Below are positions 21,667 through 33,339 of a DNA stretch of 64,000 bases, piece by piece. Made by a program: the position numbers and the translations under genes. Each line of letters starts with the position of its first letter. Within the stretch, counting starts at the first letter, position 1. The stretch comes from Agrocybe praecox (Eukaryota > Basidiomycota > Agaricomycetes > Agaricales > Agrocybaceae). The notes under the pieces are model-generated. The model had not been told where the DNA came from and searched no databases. It saw nothing but the letters and a program-made list of their open reading frames with translations. The DNA is taken from assembly GCA_964017145.1 (NCBI GenBank), contig OZ024840.1, positions 3,038,001 to 3,102,000 of the forward strand. Direction: 5' to 3'.

Positions 21667-23327
21667 ATGGCCGTAGATTGTGAGTATTTCATTAGATACA
21701 TGGGCGCCAGCAACGGTCACATTTACCATTTCTTGTTAGCGAGCCCACAAGACGTTGTTCCCTCCTCCTTCGGGCACCTACAGCCCGTATTCCTGACAAT
21801 ATACATTTCTGGTGGCCTTGTAGGACTGCCTCTGCTCATTATCACCCTCCTCGCTTCATCGAAAATTCCTCGGCAACCAATTCTTATCAACTTTTATCTC
21901 ACATGGGTCTTTACTTCGATATCTTATGTCATAGTGTAAGGCAGAGTGTGTTGAAACAAACATTGAAATTGATGCTTTTTGGATTATGTAGATCTCTCCG
22001 TGGCACAGTCGCCAAAGCCTCTTATACACTTTGTTCTGCGCAGGCTGCCTTGATAATGGGAACACCCCCTATGCAAGCTCTGTTTTATGGAATGACTGTC
22101 TTTTTCAGTCTTTGACGCATATTTAGGTCTGGAGTCGCGACTTTTTTGGTTGTATTTCAGGTAAGATGTGTTCGTACATGTTTGAGTTTCTCAAAAGCTT
22201 ACCTACGTGTTGAATGTGTCTCCTAGATATGGCGAACCTTTCGGGACCCCATAGAACAACGCGTATATAGAGGTCGGCACTGTTCAGAGAAGGCCACCCT
22301 TGCCATCGTGAGGTATTCTTAAATATATACTCATACAAGCTAACTCTTAATGTCCCAGATGCTTTCTTTACCCTATATCGCATTTTCTATTTTCTTAATT
22401 ATTTCTGTGGTAGTGAGTGCAGACGCTGTCATACCATGGCCCCTATTTTCTGATTGTTTCTAGCTTCAAATTAGGTTTCCCAATTCACTGGATCGGAGGA
22501 ATGGTTTATATTGTACCATCATGGGCGTCCCATTGTACGCTTTCCATACCCATAAAACCATTGACATGTCTTGACCTATTACCAGTCGCCGCTGGAGCAT
22601 TCCCATGTTTTCTATTGCTCTCTTGTCATTAATGATCATATTCGAATGTAAGATATCATGTTGTGACTAGACTTCACGTCCTTCTGACGCAAGGTTTTTC
22701 TTGCAGCTGCAATTGTCTGGCGTTATTATCGCGCACGCAGACGTATTGTCTCCAGCTTTCCACTTGCACATAGGTCGACTTCTCTTGGACTGGCCACAAG
22801 AATCACCCTTTTTAACTCCTACTTGTTTGTGACATTCGGGTTTGTCGTCATTCCTGAAATGGGTGGTGCTAAATTTACTCAACCTAATTCAGTGCCAGCA
22901 TCGTTTTCGTGTCTGGGAAGGCAAAAGCCTGGACATACATGATACAAGCAGCTCGTAAGAGTCATTCACTTGAACGTTGTTTGATGTACAATATTCACGA
23001 TTGCGTTCAAGTTCCATTCGTTGCCTTTTTACTGTTTGCGACACAAAAGGTAAGGGAAAACCTCGTAGAGCATGTTTACAAGAACCTGATTTCTCGAAAC
23101 GCCAGAACATTGTTATAGCTTGGTGCTTTTGGCGGAATCCTAGAAAAGACATGTTCTCCAGCGATAACTCTCTTACCCTGGGCTACAACGGGACACATTC
23201 CGAGGCTGATATCGACCTAATACCTTCACCTTCAACTATTCACCACGTACCAGACGAATCGCCAAGTTGTCAAAATCCCCCTTTCTATAATATCGAAAGC
23301 ACTTTTAACAGCGAGAGCATCAAGTAG
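21667..23327 (+). CDS. Seven-transmembrane protein of an Agaricomycete family (GPCR-like)
   Basis: Exon model: join(21667..21935, 21992..22081, 22127..22160, 22227..22307, 22359..22412, 22464..22534, 22586..22647, 22707..22839, 22893..22954, 23012..23049, 23106..23327), 371 residues. An ATG at 21700 is an alternative start. Seven hydrophobic spans are visible: PVFLTIYISGGLVGLPLLI, ILINFYLTWVFTSISYVIV, MGTPPMQALSGVATFLVVFQ, MLSLPYIAFSIFLIISVVV, IPMFSIALLSLMIIFE, LFVTFGASIVFVSG and LPFVAFLLFATQ. A WCFWRNP segment starts a Ser/Pro-rich cytoplasmic tail. The layout resembles a large family of unassigned 7TM proteins that I know from mushroom genomes. It lacks the look of STE3 pheromone receptors. 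Ligand and signalling are unknown. Eleven exons with introns of 45-66 nt make this the least certain exon model among the recognised families. Confidence 0.72.
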
Positions 23328-23420
23328 CGAGCGAAATAAAGGGTATCTAGAAACGGTGTTTCCATTATGTATATTGCGTATATGCCAAGCCTCCTAATAA
23401 ATACAAAAATATAACCAACA

Positions 23421-23840
23421 TTATGCGCCTCCACTGAAATTGGGGTTAAACCAACAAATACACTGAAATGAGAACTATCCACGTACACAAGGATATTGTT
23501 TCTATAGAAATGTCAGAAAGTACAGTCAATGATAAAACGAGGAGACACACATTGGGATGTGAATCAGCTTCACGAAGTATCCGATGAATCCCATGACAGC
23601 AAATCCAACTGCGACAGCCTTGCAGATCTGGGTGAATTCTACGACGGCATATGAGTGCGTGTATAGTCAATGAAAGCTATATTGCAAACCCTTTTGTGAA
23701 GGTTTTGTGCAACGTGTAAGGAACTAGGAGCACATCCAGTAAGACAGAGTAATGTAATATTCATCAAGTGCACATACCTGGTTTCCATCACGAATGAACT
23801 GTTGGGGTACTTCAATGAATTCGCGGATTTTGTCTGACAT
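23421..23840 (-). CDS. SSS1: SEC61 gamma subunit (Sss1) of the ER translocon
   Basis: Exon model: complement(join(23421..23433, 23487..23501, 23551..23638, 23690..23723, 23778..23840)), 70 residues, the normal length of Sss1/SEC61G. The sequence begins [20 protein letters not shown], continues [20 protein letters not shown] and [20 protein letters not shown], and ends INNILVGGA. These are textbook family segments, with one tail-anchored transmembrane helix. Five exons encode 70 residues; the last two have only 15 and 13 nt. The protein clamps the Sec61 channel in the ER membrane for co-translational import. SEC61 is known as a conserved neighbour of the A mating-type locus in some mushrooms. 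It is convergent with the 7TM gene. Confidence 0.95.
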
Positions 23841-24040
23841 GGTGGAGGTGTAGAATAGGGAATGAAATAAAGAGAGAAGTGCGCTGGCGTAGCAGTAATA
23901 ACCAATTCCCACGCTGGGCGGACACGTTATGCGGAGACTTTTGGCAGAGTCTTGCGCAGAGTTAGTACACCCAAACTTCTCCGTGCGTGTCTTTTTTTCT
24001 TATCCTTTTCACCACATGCTCATTAGAACTAGTTACACGT

Positions 24041-26209
24041 ATGAATGTCGTTGGTAGGGCCCTAACACGATCTACTAGTGTTCGTGGCCTGGTTCGCCTC
24101 TCCGTTCCTCATGCAACAACCTTAAAGTCGTTAACGCGCTTTGCAACCTCTTCTTCAACTTCGAGCGCGTTGAATAACCTCTTTGAAACCCTTAAATCCT
24201 CAGGAGATTCTCGCAGCATACACGAAGCCTTTTCAGCCCTCATTTCAACTTCTGGAAATGCCGCCTCACCCCAGCCTGCATCTCCCGTAGATACAGAAAA
24301 GTTTGCTGTTATCCTTAGCCAGTTGATTGTATCTGGCCAACCGAACGACTGGAAATGTGTAGAAGAGATACTCGGTGAAGCATATCCGACGTTAGGCTTG
24401 CAAATATCCAGTGATGTTTATTCCGCCGTTTTGCGCCGCCTTGCCAATGGTGGTCACTTCAATATGGCCCAGGATCTACTGCTGAAAATGCAGCAACTCC
24501 CTGGAAACTTTACACCTGACCTCACCCAAGTCCATCAAATTTTGGAAGCCTGTATAGATGAGGTCGACATGAAGTTTCTAGAGGAGCTTCCTGTGTCAAT
24601 ACACAAGTTGGGCTTGCAACCTACAGCCGACACCTTCAGACTTCTTTTCCAGGCGCATTGGCAATTATCTATGCGCGAGAAGGGCGTTCCTACGCTTGAT
24701 GAAATATCCTCCTTGATCAACTCATATCGACCACACGGGTTAACGTTTGAGCCTGCCATAGTTCAGGCACTTTTCCAAAATTATGCGGATGCTGGTCATT
24801 TCCAAGAAGCCGAAGACATTGCAACTCGATATGAAGATATATTGAAGACCTCGGAATGGAAAACAATATCGCAGGAAGATCAAAATGTCGAAGAAGATTT
24901 TCAACTTAACGATGGTCCCAGTAACCTCGATAGTGCAGCACGCTCAAGGCTGCGGAACGCAAAATCTTATGCCGAATTGAAGAAGATTGAAGGAAGATTG
25001 GGGATACAGTGCACTTTGACCCATTACACTATCGTCATGAACAATGTTTGCAGAGCTCACAAAAGAGACGAAGCACTCCTCGTATACGAAAAATTGAAAG
25101 AAGCAGGAATTAGTCCTGACGCCGTTTTTGTGGCCCCCTTGATCAGGATCTTGGGGACCGAAGCAAGTAACGCGTCCGTTGACAAGGTACTTGATATCTA
25201 TCGTCACCTAGTTGGCTCAAACACGCCTCTTTCTGCCGACGGAGGTCCAGATTTTGGTACCTACAAAAGTGTACTTCGTACCCTCCAATTTTCCCGCAAC
25301 CCCACCAAATACCTTCCAGCAGTTGACAGTATACTCGAAGACATGCGAGATCGCGAGCTGCCCATGAATTCTAGCATAGTTGCGCAGATCAGCATTATCT
25401 CGGAAATGCGTCGCAAGGGCAATTTCTCGGATGCCATCGAAGTCTACCGGGAACAGCGCAAAAATCTAGACGAACGTGGATATTTCGAAATTCTACGCGA
25501 ATATTGCCGGATATCCTTCGCAGGGGATCTTGAAGTGCCTTTGATCACCCAGTTTTTTAGTATTGTGAACGACATGCGTCTCCAAAGAATTCCCGTTACT
25601 CCACCGGTCTACGGAGTCATCCTTCGCCACATTGGCTATATTGCAACCCAACTTAGGGACCTTGGCCGGGATGATCCTCGTAACGATGCTATTTATCAAC
25701 GGCTTGTGTCTACAGTTCGTCGGGTCCATGATTTCCTTACTCTGGACGCTTCGATTTCTCCTGATTCATATCTATTAAACCAACTTATGGATGCCTACCA
25801 GCGCCTAGACTGCTTTGGAGATGCCTACCGGCTTTGGGACATGATGTATCTGACCAATAAGTTTGATCAAATCAGCATCACTATTATCCTGGACGCTTGT
25901 GGCTACGCTGGACAAAGCGCCAAAGCAGCAACGATTTTACGCAAATTGGCAAGAAAAGGCCACCAGCTGGACCTTCGAAATTGGAACACGTGGGTCGAAT
26001 GCCTTTGTAGGAGTGGAAGGTTCTGGGATGCTTTGGATGTTATCTGCATAGAAATGCCTAAGAAGAAGGTGCAGCCTGACATCCAGAGCATCGAAATCCT
26101 TGCCAAATTTGCCAAAAGAGACAACATATCTGGCGAGTACTTACGTCAAATAGAACAGACACTGCCTTCGCTGTGGAAAAAACTACCAAATGCAATGCGC
26201 GAATCATGA
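24041..26209 (+). CDS. Mitochondrial pentatricopeptide-repeat (PPR) protein
   Basis: This is a single 722-residue open frame, unusual among the intron-rich neighbours. The ATG at 24041 is preferred because the sequence after it (MNVVGRALTRSTSVRGLVRL) is a basic, acid-free mitochondrial presequence. PPR-like helical pairs recur, for example DVYSAVLRRLANGGHFNMAQ with DLLLKMQQLP, LTHYTIVMNNVCRAHKRDEA with LLVYEKLKEAGISPDAVF, and RLDCFGDAYRLWDMM. PPR proteins bind organellar RNA in a sequence-specific way for its stability, splicing or translation. The target RNA and the exact ortholog cannot be told. It is convergent with the glycine dehydrogenase gene, with 204 bp between stops. Confidence 0.85.
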   Translation: MNVVGRALTRSTSVRGLVRLSVPHATTLKSLTRFATSSSTSSALNNLFETLKSSGDSRSIHEAFSALISTSGNAASPQPASPVDTEKFAVILSQLIVSGQPNDWKCVEEILGEAYPTLGLQISSDVYSAVLRRLANGGHFNMAQDLLLKMQQLPGNFTPDLTQVHQILEACIDEVDMKFLEELPVSIHKLGLQPTADTFRLLFQAHWQLSMREKGVPTLDEISSLINSYRPHGLTFEPAIVQALFQNYADAGHFQEAEDIATRYEDILKTSEWKTISQEDQNVEEDFQLNDGPSNLDSAARSRLRNAKSYAELKKIEGRLGIQCTLTHYTIVMNNVCRAHKRDEALLVYEKLKEAGISPDAVFVAPLIRILGTEASNASVDKVLDIYRHLVGSNTPLSADGGPDFGTYKSVLRTLQFSRNPTKYLPAVDSILEDMRDRELPMNSSIVAQISIISEMRRKGNFSDAIEVYREQRKNLDERGYFEILREYCRISFAGDLEVPLITQFFSIVNDMRLQRIPVTPPVYGVILRHIGYIATQLRDLGRDDPRNDAIYQRLVSTVRRVHDFLTLDASISPDSYLLNQLMDAYQRLDCFGDAYRLWDMMYLTNKFDQISITIILDACGYAGQSAKAATILRKLARKGHQLDLRNWNTWVECLCRSGRFWDALDVICIEMPKKKVQPDIQSIEILAKFAKRDNISGEYLRQIEQTLPSLWKKLPNAMRES

Positions 26210-26413
26210 TAGATTATGTTGGAAAGTGAGTTACAAAGCAATAATGTCTGATATAATACAATTGTAAGGTGCGTGGTTGAGCATCGCGAATGAAAGGCCG
26301 ATAAAGGCCATCTAGAGGAGTAGAGAGCCGACGCAAACAAAACAAGAAAGCAAAAAAACCTCTAATGATCTATCGTCATCTATATGTGTTGTCTAACAAA
26401 TATTCATGATTGT

Positions 26414-29400
26414 TTAATGGGCCAACTCTTCTACTGTCGGGCAGTCGCACTAAATACAGCATCAGTATCATTTAGACGAAGAAGTACATGATAAACGTTG
26501 ACTCACAACTAAGTTAAGATCTCCGAACGCTGCAATACCTCAGTAAATATTGCCGTTTGCAAGAAACATGAGCTGACTTACCATCGTCAATCCTGGAAAC
26601 TGTTGGCCAAAATTTCCTTTCATGGAGCCAAGGAAGAGGGTACACGGCTTGTTCTCGGGTATATGGCCTATTCCAGCCTTGCTCAGAAGAGGCGATAACA
26701 GAAATGGGATGAGGAGCATTCTTCAGAACATTGTTCTCTTTTGGCTGATTTCCCGTGATGATATCCTCCGCTTCTTTGCGAATTGAAATCATGGCATCAC
26801 AGAATCTGTTACAAAAAGAAAATCGTGAATCTTCGGCAAATTAACCCCACAGGAAAAATAATATATACCTGTCAAGTTCTTCCAACGTTTCAGATTCCGT
26901 TGGTTCGATGAGCATACATGTTTGGATAGGCCACGAGCATGTAGGAGGGTGGAAACCATAGTCCTAGAAACAGTGTTGGTCTTTATTAATCCAGGCAAGG
27001 GAGTACGCAGCATACCTGGAGACGCTTAGCAAAATCGGTCACTTTAAGACCTGCCGCCTTGTCGAATTCAGCGAGGTCAATCAAAAGTTCGTGCGCGACA
27101 CGTCCATTTCCGTTCTTATAACGAAGATTGTAATGACCTTGAAGGCGCGAGGCCATATAGTTAGCGTTAAGGAGGGCGATCTTTGATGAGTCTACGAGTC
27201 CCTTGCCACCGAGCATTTTGATGTATGCCCAAGAAATAAGATTGATCGAGGCACTTCCGAAGGGAGCCGCCGAGACAGCTTCGATCGTTTGTTCTCCTCG
27301 TACAGGCATGGCCGGATGACTGGGAAGGAAAGGCGCCAGATGTTCTGCAACACATATAGGTCTAGCATCATAGATTTTTAGTGAGGAATAGGCGAAAAAG
27401 AGTTGAGAATAAATTTACCCGACGCCAGGTCCACCACCACCGTGAGGGCTAGAAACCGAAATCAGTAACCAACACAAAGATTGACATAGTTCAACTTACA
27501 TGGCAAAGGTTTTGTGGAGATTCATGTGGCAAACATCGCCTCCACAGGTTGCGGGGTTGGTCAAACCGATTTGGGCATTGAGATTGGCACCTATCAGAAT
27601 TTAAGCAAAGGCGATTAAAGAGAAGAGGCTTTACAAACCATCGAGGTAGACTTGGCCGCCATTGTCGTGGATAATTTTGCATGCCTTCAAAAATGATAGT
27701 CAATAAAAGTAATGCGCAAGAGATTAGGGATTAGCTCACGTCTTGCACGCCAGCTTCAAAGACACCGAAGGTGGACGGGTACGTGATCTATTATTTTAGT
27801 TAGACATAGGAGAAATATATATTTGTCGTGACTTCTCAGGGATCTTACCATAAAGGCCGCGAGGTTATCTTTATGTTTCTCAGCCTTGGTTTGTAGGTCT
27901 GCCAGGTCAAGGTTCCCATCTGGGTGGACCTTAACAGGGACAACCTTCAAGCCTGCCATCACAGCCGACTGCAGAACGGTCAGAAATCACCTTGAGACAG
28001 AGTAAATATGGGGGCTTACAGCTGGGTTCGTACCGTGCGCACTCAAAGGAATTAGGCAGATATCACGATGACCTTCTTCACGGGAATCATGATAAGCACG
28101 GATCACGCAGAGACCTGCATATTCCCCAGCTGCTCCCGAGTTCGGTTGCAAGGATGCAGCATGGAATCCGGTAATCTTGCACAAATCGTCTTCCAATTCC
28201 TATTTTGTTAATGATAAAATGTTATCCAAACTATTCAAAGTATAGTATCTGGAGTTATGCAGGCACATACCTTGATAATTCTGTGATATCCTTTGACTTG
28301 ATCATATGGAACGAAAGGATGCACTGAACTGAATTCGGGCCAAGTCAGGGGAATCATGCTGCTGGTACTGTTTAACTTCATTGTGCAACTTCCTAAAGCA
28401 ATCATACTATGGATAAGACTGAGGTCTTTGCCCGAAAGGTGATTGATGTAGCGAAGCATCTCGGTTTCGGAATGATGCTTGTTGAAGACGGGATGAGGGA
28501 GGTATTCCGAAGTGCGTTGCAATTCTGCGGGGATGGAATCAACAGCTGGTTCACGAAGATCTGCCAGGGTGACAAGTTCTTTTGATGCTGCCGAAGCAAA
28601 GACGTTGACAAGAGCTACAAGGTCGCCCGGAGAAACACTTTCATCAAGACTAACACCAACGTGCTTATCATTGATGCGACGGAAATTGATGCCAGACAGT
28701 TCTGCTTTAGCGTGAACTTCAGCAGCGGATCCAGCAACCGAGACTTCTAAAGTAACAGTGTCGAAGAATGAAGCGTTTGTAGGTTTGTAGCCAAAAGCAA
28801 CAACAGCCGACTTGAACACTTCCGTGAACTTGTGGACCCTGGTAGCGATACGTTGGAGTCCAGCAGGGCCGTGATAAACCGCATACATCGCAGCCATATT
28901 CGCAAGTAACGCCTGGCTGGTGCAAATGTTGCTGGTTGCTTTTTCACGGCGGATATGTTGTTCCCGAGCTAGAATAGTTTTAAACGAGAGAATATGACAA
29001 AGTGAGTGATGACTTACTTTGCAATGAAAGTCTGTAAGCCGGTTTTCCTTGAGTGTCACGACTTCTACCGATGAGCCTGCCAGGCATTTTTCTCTTTAAC
29101 TTGTCTGTGACGGCGAAAAATGCTGCATGAGGTCCACCGTATCCTGCTGGTACACCAAATCGGGCAGAGTTGCCAACCACAATATCGGCGCCCCATTCAC
29201 CAGGTGGCTTTATCTTTGTCAAAGCCAATAAATCTGTCGCGCATACCACAAGAGCACCAGTGGAATGAGCAACTTGCGCAAGGTTTCCGAAATCCTTGAT
29301 ATTTCCGTTGACGTCAGGATATTGAACAAGAACACCGCATATATCCCCTTGCAGAGATTTATCTTCGAGGAGAGCAACTGCATCACCGATGGTAACATTG

Positions 29401-30196
29401 ATACCGAAACCTTTGGCGCGTGTACGAAGAACTGCGACAGTCTGAGGCGTGACACCTTGATCCACGATGAAAGTCCGTTTTTTGGGAGACGACGCGAATG
29501 CCATAACCATTCCCTCAGCAGCAGCGGTCGCCTCGTCGAGCATAGAGGCGTTGGCGATATCCATTGAAGTCAAGGACATGACCATAGTTTGGAAGTTAAC
29601 AAGTGATTCCAGACGTCCTGAGCCTCCTATTAAACTAGGCACCAGCAATAAGCAACATGATATATACCTTGTGCAATTTCTGGCTGATAGGGGGTATAAG
29701 GAGTGTACCAGGCGGGATTTTCCATGACCTAGTGGTCAGGTTAGTTATTATTAAGACGATGATGCATGTCGGAGCAAGAACATAATTTTAGACATACGTT
29801 GCGAAGAATGACAGGGGGCACCACTGCATTATGATAACCCATTCCAATATAGCTTTTAAACGATTTGTTTTGAGCACCCAATTCCTTGGCCCTATCATAA
29901 AGTTGTGACTCGCTGTAAGCCGGGATGGATGTGTTGTCGATAGCATTAGAGGGTATCCTGATCTTCGGGGGAACGGTATCAGCAACAAAAGCATCCATCG
30001 ACTCATAACCTAATTGTGAGAGCATCTTGGAGGCTTCAGCATCATCAGGACCTATGTGACGTTCTTGAAAGGTGTCCAATGGTGCAAAAAGAGATGTTGG
30101 CTGCTTCAGGCTCGCAAGTCCACGATTCAGAGGCAAACGACTAAGCTGAGAGGTAGCCAAGCGCCTCAGCGCAGAAGAATAGCGCAAGGCCGCCAT
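26414..30196 (-). CDS. GCV2: Glycine dehydrogenase (decarboxylating), P-protein of the glycine cleavage system
   Basis: Exon model: complement(join(26414..26449, 26507..26529, 26582..26805, 26869..26963, 27016..27361, 27419..27448, 27500..27590, 27639..27684, 27740..27787, 27849..27968, 28020..28199, 28271..28968, 29018..29617, 29668..29728, 29798..30196)), 998 residues. The start is the ATG at 30194-30196, followed by a mitochondrial-type presequence ([20 protein letters not shown]). Diagnostic segments are [73 protein letters not shown], and the PLP-binding site [17 protein letters not shown], whose Lys forms the Schiff base. The C-terminus ends [16 protein letters not shown]. The enzyme decarboxylates glycine in the matrix and passes the aminomethyl group to H-protein. 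Fifteen exons join in frame. It is listed as an A-locus-linked gene in other Agaricomycetes. Confidence 0.95.
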
Positions 30197-30645
30197 GAGC
30201 GAGTGGGTGGAGGTGGGCAACTAAAGAAAAGCAGAAAATCTCGCCAAAAGTACGTCCAGACTCCACCGAGCCATTCCACCGAGTCAGGGCTTATCGCCTG
30301 ATAGTAGGAATAAATAGCCGTGGAAGCAGTATAGGATGAGAAAAGTGTCTTTCAGGGGGTTAGAGTAAAGGATATGCATTTATTGATGATTTTTCAATAA
30401 AAAGGACAATTTTTCAGTATTGGAACAGAGTAAACAAGTGTGTACTTTGACGCTCGACGAATTTAGATCTACTACCAGACAAAAAGTTTTTCTGTCTGGC
30501 TCGGAGCAACGGAACACCGCACATCATTCGGCATCCTTCCCTTTTATGGCAATAAAGCCTGTGCATCACCACAAGCGATCCTCCCAAAGTCCAACACATC
30601 CTGCGAACGCGGTCTGCAATATCACTCAGATCATCAACCCACGAA
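30197..30645. other. Intergenic region between GCV2 and the ARMH3-like gene
   Basis: This 449-bp spacer holds the GCV2 promoter and the 3' side of the ARMH3-like gene. A further small terminal exon of the latter (about 30566-30613) is possible. Otherwise nothing is seen. Confidence 0.45.
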
Positions 30646-33133
30646 TTAGGTTTGGCAAACGTACGGAGCAGTAGAATCTTTCATATCTCTGTCGATTTGT
30701 AACCCATTGGCTTCAATTTCAATCGCCACTTTCTTCATCGCGTCTTTTGCGTCTCCAATTGTGGTGCCAATCTTTTCTTCAAAAAATGCCGAGACTTTCA
30801 GCAAATGTGCGAGAGAAGCTTCCACTTCACCATTCCCATGGGTGCTTGTGGGATAAGGGAGTAACAGTGTTTTCAAAAGCTCTGATTGCTTCTTGAGCAC
30901 CGTGGAAGATCGAACGAGTTCGTACTATTTATAGGAGTCATATCTCAGGAATGCCGAGCATGACTTTGTTACTCACAATGAACTCGTGTAAGGACCGTGG
31001 TGTAGGTAAAAACGACTCAGAGAAGCAGAGTACGAGATCCAGTAAATCTACGGTCTGCAAACAAGTCAGCGCCACATACTGAGAACTGGGTTGTTTCAAA
31101 CCTCGGTGACCAGTCGTTTTACCCCACCTGTGGTGTGTAAAACACCAACTCTAGACGCCACGAAACTTAATAATCCAAAAATGGAGTTCCATAGTTCCGT
31201 CCAGTCATAATCTCGAAGAAAGTTAATACCATACCGCTCTGCATTGAACGAAACATACCCAGGCGCAGACGACGATGCTGGAGGAAATGTATTACTTGAG
31301 TGCATATCCAAATGCAATTTCTATAACCCATATTCACCTAAGCAAACATGCAAATTATATCACGGAGACAAGGCAACGTACGTATACGAGTGTACTTCTA
31401 GGCGCTTGTTTAAATTATGCCTAAGGTATAAGACACAACAGTCCAAGATCGAACATATGGGTGGTTGTGCAGTCCGGCGAGGCAAGGGGAGTGTCGGGGG
31501 ACGCTGTATAAAAGTTTCCAAATATACAATATATCCAATCGTAAGAGATAACAAGTACCTGGCGACATAAACGAATGGTAGGAACATTAGTTTGAGTAAT
31601 AAATTCCATCACCATATTGTTTTCCACTATAGTGAGGAGAACATTCAGCGCTAAACTCGCATACGCAATCGACCTCGTGGAAGCTGTCGAAGAGGCGTGG
31701 ACAAGAAGGTAGGAGCTTAGAGTTATAATAGTGCAGACGAGGGGTGTCCCATGCATTCCTTCTTCAGGTGGTAGAACGAGATCTTCCATAAAAAGGGTAG
31801 CAAAAAGAGGGTTGGGACGGAGGAATTCTTGGATCGGGAGCAAAACTACTGTTATTTCTGTAGGTCTGTGGAAAGAGAGTAAGACGGCATGATGCTGAAA
31901 GAGGACTATTTCAGAAATTACAAGTTTTTGAATTCCTCTCGTGGCGACATTGATTGAGAGAAGGAGAGGGCACGATCGGGGCGCAGACGATTGACGACGG
32001 CCCCAAAAGACACCGTCAATGTCGGGGTAGGATTATCGTCCTGTATGGTCTGGTAGGCCCTAATTATGGTCACATTTAGTCAGTCATACGCCATAAATCG
32101 ACGATTAAACCCACTGGATTGATTGGCCCAAGGTAAAGTTGGACGCCCAACAAAGCTTCCTCATAAAATCACCGTCGGTGGTTTCTCTTATCTTTTTGAG
32201 ATACGGATTGAGCTTGGCTGCATCCGATTTATGATAGTTAGCAAGAATAGAAAGGAAGATAATGGCCTCAAATGTATATTGCTCCATATCTGGATCTTTC
32301 ACAATCTCCCCGAATGAAGTGGGTATGCCTTAGTACTTCTCAATCAATAGAATAGTTAGTATACACACTGAGACGATGGAGGGGAAAAAATCACGCCTCA
32401 AGAAGTATGCGCCGGTGCTTAATTGAGCTACCCCACACATATACGAGATGCAAAGCTGGAGAACTTGATGACGGATGTTAGCTGTCCATGGAAGCATGTG
32501 AATTGGTCGTTGAATGGGAATCATAGAAGACATTGTCACCTGGAGCGTTGGAGTCACCAAGGACGCGATCCAATGTCTCTGAAAATTCCTGTTCATCTAT
32601 TGACTGAGATTATACCAACACAAGCCAGATCAAGTTGCCGTACTGAGAAGACAGTATCGCTTTGAGAGACCGATCCAGCGAGAATCTCCATGATTTCCCA
32701 GCCGGATAGATTTTTAGCGAGTATGCGAGACAGTAGAATAGACTGTGTCACGACTGCGTTGCTGGTCCTGCTATCCTCGTATTTTTCGGAGCGTATGTAC
32801 TTTGTGCAAATCTGGAACATGGTACTCAGGAACGTCTACTAAGAGGTTATCCACACGAAAGGGTTATCCCATAGAAAATGTGATTCAAAGCATATGGCTC
32901 ACCTTTAAACTCCCTAAGCATCTTTCCTTCGGTGTTTTGTCCAGCTCACTTATTAAATAGTCCTTTTCGACTTGAAGGCTAAGTAAATCGGAAAAGAAGC
33001 GATCATGATCCTGCTGCGGACTAATCTTGCTAGGTGGTAACCCTTGGAACAATTTACTATAGATTCCAATAAATTTGGAGGTTATGTTTTTTCCCCCTGG
33101 CCGCTCAGCGTTGGAAAAGCGATGTGAAAACAT
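30646..33133 (-). CDS. ARMH3-like armadillo-helical protein (DUF1741)
   Basis: Exon model: complement(join(30646..30924, 30977..31054, 31102..31211, 31259..31320, 31382..31503, 31559..31865, 31922..32059, 32115..32305, 32369..32481, 32540..32603, 32644..32835, 32903..33133)), 628 residues. Family landmarks are TSKFIGIYSKLFQGLPPSK, NLSGWEIMEILAGSVSQSD, VLQLCISYMCGVAQLSTGAY followed by FLRRDFFPSIVS, TFEAIIFLSILANYHKSDAA, and TGGVKRLVTETVDLLDLVLC. ARMH3 (C10orf76) is a cytosolic armadillo protein that works with PI4-kinase and GBF1 at the Golgi in animals; a related role here is inference. Two points are uncertain: the 40-nt intron 32604-32643, and the 3' end. The frame stops at 30646, but an alternative 44-nt intron (30614-30660, GTTTGC...TTGCAG) would add a short exon ending near 30566. 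Confidence 0.75.
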
Positions 33134-33339
33134 GGATGGCGTTTGTTCGTCTAAGAGGAAATTGATGATAGATAGACAAGAAGTCAGGGAGCAAAATAGC
33201 CGAGTTTGTTCAAAACGATCACCTGATGTGACTTTGTATGTGACAGACGCGATTTTGCATGAAGCGCCAACTTCGGCGTTCGCTACCTGGATTGTACCTG
33301 GACACAGGCCGTCATATATTCATATCCAGTCCTTACATT

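Noticed and set aside
21667..23327. The 7TM gene as a STE3 pheromone receptor (B mating-type locus)
   Set aside because: The helices and loops do not show STE3 features and no pheromone precursor gene with a CaaX end is seen nearby.
23987..24040. Upstream extension of the PPR protein
   Set aside because: It depends on a GTG start; the ATG at 24041 begins a proper mitochondrial presequence.
29627..29667. 41-nt intron in GCV2 ending at TAATAG
   Set aside because: The next acceptor (CTCAG, exon start 29617) gives the conserved [12 protein letters not shown] without an extra three-residue insert.
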